A stretch of 11,682 nucleotides of DNA. Origin: Hyphochytrium catenoides. Taxonomy: Eukaryota > Sar > Hyphochytriomycetes > Hyphochytriales > Hyphochytriaceae. The notes beneath the pieces are model-generated. The model was given only the letters and a program-made list of their open reading frames with translations, was not told where the DNA came from and ran no database searches. Of this stretch, positions 7,102 to 11,682 are shown in pieces (the stretch's first letter is position 1; each line of letters starts with the position of its first letter). The translations under genes were made by a program, and so were the position numbers. The DNA lies in NCBI GenBank assembly GCA_900088475.1, contig FLMG01002728.1, forward strand, positions 1 through 11,682. The letters are read 5' to 3'.

Positions 7102-10100
7102 ATGATGGGGACTCGTTGCCTCTTCCCTTTTCTCGTGTTCATTTTCTCTCCTCTCTCCCTCGCTCTGAAGTCTTCCTCGTCCGTTCCATATCCTTTCAGC
7201 CCGCTAGCTCCTTCCCGTCACCGCCATCTTCAGACCAGCAGCTCTGCCCTAGTCAGCGGCAATGCCTTGGCCAACGTTGGCACAGACAATCTAGAGCTTC
7301 TGGCCGCCAACATAGCGAGTGAATCTGTCTCTCTCTCTCTCCCATTTCCCTTCTATTTCAACGGCATTGAGTATGCGCTTGGGAACTCTGTCTTTTGGCA
7401 TCCAAACCATCTTCTCCACTTCGGATCGGACCCTACCACGAATGCTCTCTTGCTCGGGCATTATGGCTGGCGGACAAACGCTCTTTATAAATCGGGGATT
7501 GTAGAGAGCGGAGACGCAAGCTTTGTCCGCCTCGTCCTGTTCGGGCAACCTTGGTACTATGAGCCTCCTTTCGCTGAGAATGCTATCCAGTGGGAGATAA
7601 AGCTCTATCGTTCAGCGTGGGAGCAGATCGTTGAGGTCCGAGTGGCTGCTACCGTGGCCGATGCAGCTTGGTGGTGGGAGGTATCCGTGGACAATATGCA
7701 GTTAGGTCTCTCTCCTCCCGATTATACGGGTCCACGACCAGGAGAAAGCGTTGCTCTACGAAGCGATGGCGAAGGAAGGAACTGGGAGTTTATTCAGCAG
7801 TCGCACGTGTATCTTCCTGCCCCACCAGCTGCTCTGCCAGGAACGATTGCTGCTTTTTCCGGAGACGCTGTCGCGAAGATGGACACTGCAGGTCTAACTC
7901 TGCTGCAAGCGGTGACCAACCAGGCAGAGATGGGAGCTCCGATTCCGGTCTCTTTCCCATTCTTTTTCAATGGAATCAACTGCCAAGGACAAGGTTACCT
8001 CCAATGGGCTACGTACCAAGATCTTCACCTCTGCAACGGCGCTTTCCTCAGCTTGGGAGCTCAGACTCGTCGGACGAACGCGCTGTATTACTCTGGCGTC
8101 GAAGAAAGAGGAGAGTATGTCTCTCTCCGCTTGGTGCTCTTCGCTCAGAATTATTGGGGCGATAACACGCCTAATGCTCTCAAGTTTGAGATCACTCTCT
8201 ATCACTCAGCCACCGAGCAGCTAGTGGAAGTTAGAGTCAACGCCACAGGGGCGACCCTAGGCAACTGGGACCTCTATCTCTTGCCCTATGAAGACCAGCA
8301 GGTCTCTCCTGCGGACTACCCTGGGGCTCAGGCAGGACAGAGCGTTGTCTTTCGCAGTGACGGCCAAGGAAAGAACTGGCAGTTCCTTGCTCACGCGCAT
8401 GTGGACCTTCCCGCCGCCCCTACCGTTGCGCCAACAGAAGCTCCTACGCCTGCGCCTACGCCTTCTCCTACGCCACTTCCCACGCCTGCGCCTACGCCTT
8501 CTCCTACGCCAGCTCCCACGCCTGCGCCTACGCCTCCTCTTCCCAGTCTCCCTTCGCCAGTACTGCTCTATGGCAGTGCTCCGGCTAACCTCACCACTGC
8601 TGGTCTGACGCTATTGAGTGCTGTGAGCGGCGTAGACGACGGCGATGCACCGCTGCCTCTCCCTTTCTCTCTCTTCTTCAATGGGACAGAATATCTTTCT
8701 CCTTCCACGTACAGCAGCTCTGTCTTGTGGAGCACCAACCACTTCCTTGTCTTTGGCTCCTATAGCAATCGTATCGCTCTTGGCTTTGCCGACAGACGGA
8801 CTAACGCCTTGTTCTATTCAGGGCTAGGCGAGCATGCACACTATCGCTTTGTCCGCTTTGTTCTCTTCGCACAGAATTTCTATTCAGATAACCTTCCTAA
8901 CGCTCTGCAACTGGAGATCAAGCTCTTCCGCTCTCCTCTAGAGCAGCTCGTAGAGATCAGAGCGGGGACAACGGCGCAGACAGGAGGAACGTGGCAGGTG
9001 GTGATCGGGAATGTCGTGCAGACTCTTCCTTCTGCAGTGAGCTTTCCAGGGCTGAAGGCAGGAGAAACAGCTGTCTTCCGCAGTGATGGAGAAGGAAGAA
9101 ACTGGCAGTTCTTTCCAGGGACGTACGTCAATCTACTTCTTCTATCTCCTCCGCCGCATCCTCTTTCTATCCCGCCTCTCAACGCGAGCTGGGAGCTCAG
9201 GACAGTGGCAGGGACCTACCAGCAACCTGGCTATAGTGAGGACGTCAGTGGAGCAGGCCCACTCTTTCTGAGGTTCTTCCAGCCTGACGGCTTGGCCTGG
9301 GACAACACGACGAAGACGCTGTACATTGCTGACAGAGCTAATAATATGATCCGAGCCTTTCACACAGAGAATAACAGCGTTGTCCTGGTGGCTGGCGGCC
9401 CGTGGCTGGGCCCAGGGTTCATAGACGGCAATAGCTCCACGGCACGTCTCTTCTCACCTTCAGATGTCGCTATAGATGGCGCTAGCAGGCTTCTCTATGT
9501 GGCAGACAGGGGCAATCACTGCATCCGCCGAGTCAATCTGACCAGCAGAGAAGTCAGTACGTTAGCTGGCAATGGCACCGCGGGCTTTGTCGATGGAGTC
9601 GGGTCCGTGGCAAGGTTCTATCAGCCTCAGGGCCTTGTGCTAGACAAGGACACTCTGTTTGTCTCTGACAGTGGAAACCATAGGATAAGGCGTATCTCTC
9701 TAGCTACTGGTGCCGTGACCACTCTGGCTGGCAGCGGACAGCGTGGAAGAAATGATGGCCTTGGCCTTTCCGCAGCATTTATCAGTCCCACGGGACTCTG
9801 TCTCGACGCGTCCTCCGGCGTGCTATACCTCGCGGACACCGGCAACAACCTCATCAGACAAATAGTGATCGCCAACGCTTCAGTAAGCACTGTGGCCGGG
9901 ACTGGCCAAGCAATGTCCGTGGACGGCCTTGGACTGGCCGCATCCTTCAATGGGCCGACCGATGTGGAGCTGGATGAGACAAACGGCTTATTATATGTCA
10001 CCAGCTACTGGTCAGGGCGACTCCGGCGCGTGCAGCTTAGCACTAGGAACGTCACGACCATCGTAGGAATTGACCAGGACTGGTTCCAAGACGGAAGATG

Positions 10101-11404
10101 GTCATCCACGGCTCTGGGCGGCCCTCGTGGCATTGCCCGGGATCCTAGCACGAACATTCTCTATGTGGCCGACTTCTTCGGTCCGGTCATCAAGCGGCTG
10201 ACGCCTCGTCCAGCCAACTATCCCGTTCCTCGTCTCCCCATCTCACCACCTCCAACGTCTAATGTCTCCGTACCGACACCTGATGGAGAAGTGCTCACAG
10301 TGGCCGGGAACATGTCCCAGCGGGTATTAGTGGACGGCATCGGACTAGCGGCTCGACTAGGAACCGTCGTGGGACTGGCCGTGGACGCGTCCAGTGGCCG
10401 GATCTATCTGTCTGACGACATCTTTAACTGCATCCGCGTCTACAATCCTGCCACCAGGAACCTGACCACGTTTGCTCCTAACGAGAACGCCCCGACTGCT
10501 AGTGCTCCCACAAAAGACGGAAGCTCATCCTCCTTCAATGCTTCGTTCTACCGCCCACGCGGTCTGGCCGTTGACAACACAAAGAGGATGCTCTATGTGG
10601 CCGATAGCGGCGCTAACCGCATCCAGGCCGTCAATCTGACCTCTGGGGCCGTTGGGACGCTCGTATCGACGCTTTGGTCGCCGACGGCACTGGCTTTGGA
10701 CGCTGTCACCGGCCATCTCTATGCGTCCGAGACATTTAATGGTTCCATCTATAGGATCCACCTTCTGACCGGCAATGTGTCTCTCTTGGCCGGGAGCCGA
10801 AGCTCATCTTCATGGCCTTATGCGGACGGTGTCGGAGCTAATGCGTCCTTTTATTCACCTCTTGGCCTGGCTGTGGACAGCACGGCCGGGATCCTTTACG
10901 TGGCCGACACCAATAATAATAGGATCCGGACCGTCCGGCTGGACACGGCCGAGGTTCGGACTTTGGTCGGCAATGGCCAGCCAGGTGGCTCCAGAGATGG
11001 GAACGTATCTCTTGCGCTCATCAGTACGCCTTATGGTCTGTCCTTGGACACGTCCGCTGGCATTCTCTACGTGGCTGAGATCGTCGGCCATCGGATCCGC
11101 CGTGTGAATATCAGCGCTGGGATCGTGAGCACCGTGGCCGGGGACGGGACTGGGATGAGTTTGGACGGGTTTGGCGCGATGGCGAGCTTTAGATACCCGC
11201 GGGAGCTGGCCTGGGATCCTTTAAGCCAGTCATTATTTGTGGCAGAAGCGTATCCTCTTCTGAAGAGAGTTGACATTCTCTCTCGTCCTTCTTCTCTCTC
11301 TCCCGGTCTCCCACCAACGCCTCGTCCAGTCCCGGCGCCGATTGTTTTGACGCCGGGATATAGCCCTTCTCCCTCTTCTGGAGGGACTCCAACCCCTGTG
11401 CCAG
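7102..11404 (+). CDS. Secreted multi-module NHL-propeller surface protein, first exon (3' partial)
   Basis: The exon encodes 1434 residues plus one base. The start is the first of two adjacent ATGs (7102, 7105); both have A at -3 and the second also has G at +4. Residues 1-21 are a signal peptide. Three copies of a roughly 185-residue module follow at about 57-239, 247-437 and 489-675, with a PAPTPSPT-type linker at 438-488. Twelve NHL-type blades follow (about 698-1033 and 1064-1396), each with versions of the pattern TVAG...DGxGxxAxF..P.GLAVD...LYVADxGNxRIRxV, grouped six plus six around a Pro-rich hinge. NHL blades are known to build six-bladed propellers that bind proteins, RNA or sugars; the secreted context favours extracellular binding. 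The frame continues to a stop at 11463, but CAG/GTAAGA at 11402-11410 is a strong splice donor, so the final Lys/Arg-rich residues are probably intron. Only a few Cys are present. The 3' end, perhaps with a membrane anchor, lies outside. Confidence 0.88.
7270..7818 (+). other. Module copy A in gene 2
   Basis: Residues about 57-239. Motifs in order: [12 protein letters not shown] (80-91), HLLHFGS (103-109), RTNALYKSG (124-132), RLVLFGQ (143-149), [17 protein letters not shown] (165-181), a Trp-rich strand [21 protein letters not shown] (213-228). The early strand order, including a FYFNG strand and a NHLLHFGS strand, loosely resembles nidogen-like domains. Confidence 0.75.
7840..8412 (+). other. 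Module copy B in gene 2
   Basis: Residues about 247-437. It has [21 protein letters not shown] (323-332), RLVLFAQN (343-350), [17 protein letters not shown] (363-379) and RSDGQGKNW (418-426). It alone carries two Cys, 294 and 311, in the segment between the FFNG strand and the LSLG strand, which could form a local disulfide. Confidence 0.75.
8449..8540 (+). repeat. 36-bp coding tandem repeat, Pro/Thr linker
   Basis: Two 36-base units at 8449-8484 and 8485-8520 differ at only two positions, and a partial third follows. Each encodes 12 residues of the type [12 protein letters not shown], and each is itself built from 6-base cctacg/ccttct-like steps. The product is an extended, probably O-glycosylated spacer between modules B and C. 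Near identity implies recent duplication. Confidence 0.85.
8566..9126 (+). other. Module copy C in gene 2
   Basis: Residues about 489-675. It has [14 protein letters not shown] (518-531), [16 protein letters not shown] (538-553), [10 protein letters not shown] (565-574), RFVLFAQN (585-592), [16 protein letters not shown] (605-620) and [18 protein letters not shown] (651-668). It shares [11 protein letters not shown] with copy B ([11 protein letters not shown]), so B and C look closest. A short Pro-rich link leads to the first NHL blade. Confidence 0.75.
9193..10200 (+). other. First six-bladed NHL propeller
   Basis: Six blades at residues about 698-760, 761-818, 819-872, 873-928, 929-984 and 985-1033. 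Blades 2 to 4 are near the family consensus ([42 protein letters not shown]). Blades 5 and 6 keep the LYV strand but lose the GNxRIR part. Repeat length of about 50-60 residues fits the NHL type with a DGxGxxAxF insertion. Confidence 0.8.
10291..11289 (+). other. Second six-bladed NHL propeller
   Basis: Six blades at residues about 1064-1120, 1121-1184, 1185-1226, 1227-1285, 1286-1342 and 1343-1396. The third is short, having lost the DGxGxxAxF loop. The fourth ([16 protein letters not shown]) and fifth ([16 protein letters not shown]) are closest to consensus. A hinge rich in Pro (about 1034-1063) separates it from the first propeller. Confidence 0.78.
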
Positions 11405-11429
11405 GTAAGAAACAGAAGAAAAAGGGAAA

Positions 11430-11495
11430 CAAAAGAGAGAGAGAGAGAGAGAGGAGAAAGTGAGAGAGAGAGAGAGAAAAAAAAGAGAGAGAAGC
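11430..11495. repeat. GA-rich tract near the donor site
   Basis: Several (GA)n runs separated by short A-rich pieces. They are the reverse complement in type of the CT runs at 11583-11682 in the same intron. Confidence 0.8.
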
Positions 11496-11582
11496 AGCAA
11501 AGATGACAGGGAACCAAGAACGACCAGCGACAAAGTTCTGCCTTGCTTTGTCATCATGGAGGCTGACATCTCTCTATCTTGG

Positions 11583-11682
11583 TTCTCTCTCTCCCTCCCT
11601 CTCTCTCCCCATCTACTAACTCCTTTTTCCTCCCAATAATTTCTCTCTCTCTGTCCTACTTTCTCTCTCTCTCTCTCTCTCT
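11583..11682. repeat. CT-rich tract running to the window end
   Basis: CT and CCT units on both sides of the branch-point motif. The last 22 bases or so form a (CT)n run that continues beyond the window. Confidence 0.8.

Larger units (their letters stand above)
11405..11682 (+). other. Intron of gene 2 (5' part; acceptor beyond window)
   Basis: The donor CAG/GTAAGA (intron from 11405) splits codon 1435 after its first base (phase 1). A GA-rich run lies at about 11430-11495. A perfect TACTAAC branch-point motif is at 11614-11620, followed by 62 pyrimidine-rich bases with no AG up to the window end. Together these fit a spliceosomal intron of more than 278 bases. The alternative is that the frame simply ends at the stop at 11461-11463 with a Lys/Arg-rich tail encoded by the GA repeat. 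Confidence 0.7.

Noticed and set aside
9142-11107. Open frames antisense or in other frames within the NHL region
   Set aside because: They overlap a clearly conserved repeat protein and have no recognisable content of their own.
11405-11463. Lys/Arg/Glu-rich C-terminus of gene 2
   Set aside because: It lies after a consensus splice donor and is encoded by GA repeat, so it is probably intron read-through.

Overview
The window looks like nuclear DNA of a eukaryote, most likely a unicellular alga or other protist; I cannot name the lineage. The evidence is a consensus GTAAGA splice donor, a perfect TACTAAC branch-point motif followed by a long pyrimidine tract, start codons in good Kozak context (A at -3, G at +4), secretory and GPI-type protein signals, very wide gene spacing, and abundant (CT)n/(GA)n simple-sequence DNA. 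I see no bacterial gene organisation, tRNA, rRNA, CRISPR array or transposase.

There are two convincing genes, both on the + strand, and they are paralogous in part. Gene 1 (1279-2253) encodes a 324-residue secreted protein with one copy of a roughly 180-residue module, a Pro/Thr/Ser stalk and a GPI-anchor-like tail. Gene 2 (from 7102, single long exon to 11404, then an intron that runs off the window) encodes at least 1434 residues: signal peptide, three copies of the same module, a proline-threonine linker between copies two and three, then 12 NHL-type blades that fall into two sets of six separated by a proline-rich hinge, then another Pro/Ser-rich stretch. The module is recognisable by four ordered motifs ([13 protein letters not shown], an [17 protein letters not shown] strand pair, and RSDGEGRNW). 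I do not recognise it as a named family; its layout loosely resembles the nidogen-like type of extracellular beta-sandwich. The pair looks like a small family of cell-surface proteins, plausibly for adhesion or recognition, which is inference.

Layout: 1-300 is AT-rich with an exceptional cluster of GTAC tetranucleotides. 301-1278 is pyrimidine-rich leader or promoter sequence for gene 1, with one ATG upstream ORF. 2254-7101 is a 4.8 kb intergenic stretch made of GA tracts (2505-2735, 4727-4815), unique sequence with no convincing gene (2740-3850), a possible decayed membrane-protein exon (4200-4560), a 455-nt almost pure C/T tract (5138-5592), a 56-bp minisatellite (6041-6171), a (CT)27 microsatellite (6670-6723), and, just before gene 2, a hairpin followed at once by an upstream ORF. 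The last 278 bases are the 5' part of a gene 2 intron whose acceptor lies beyond the window. Most other open frames are Leu/Ser- or Arg/Glu-rich translations of the CT/GA repeats and were not called.
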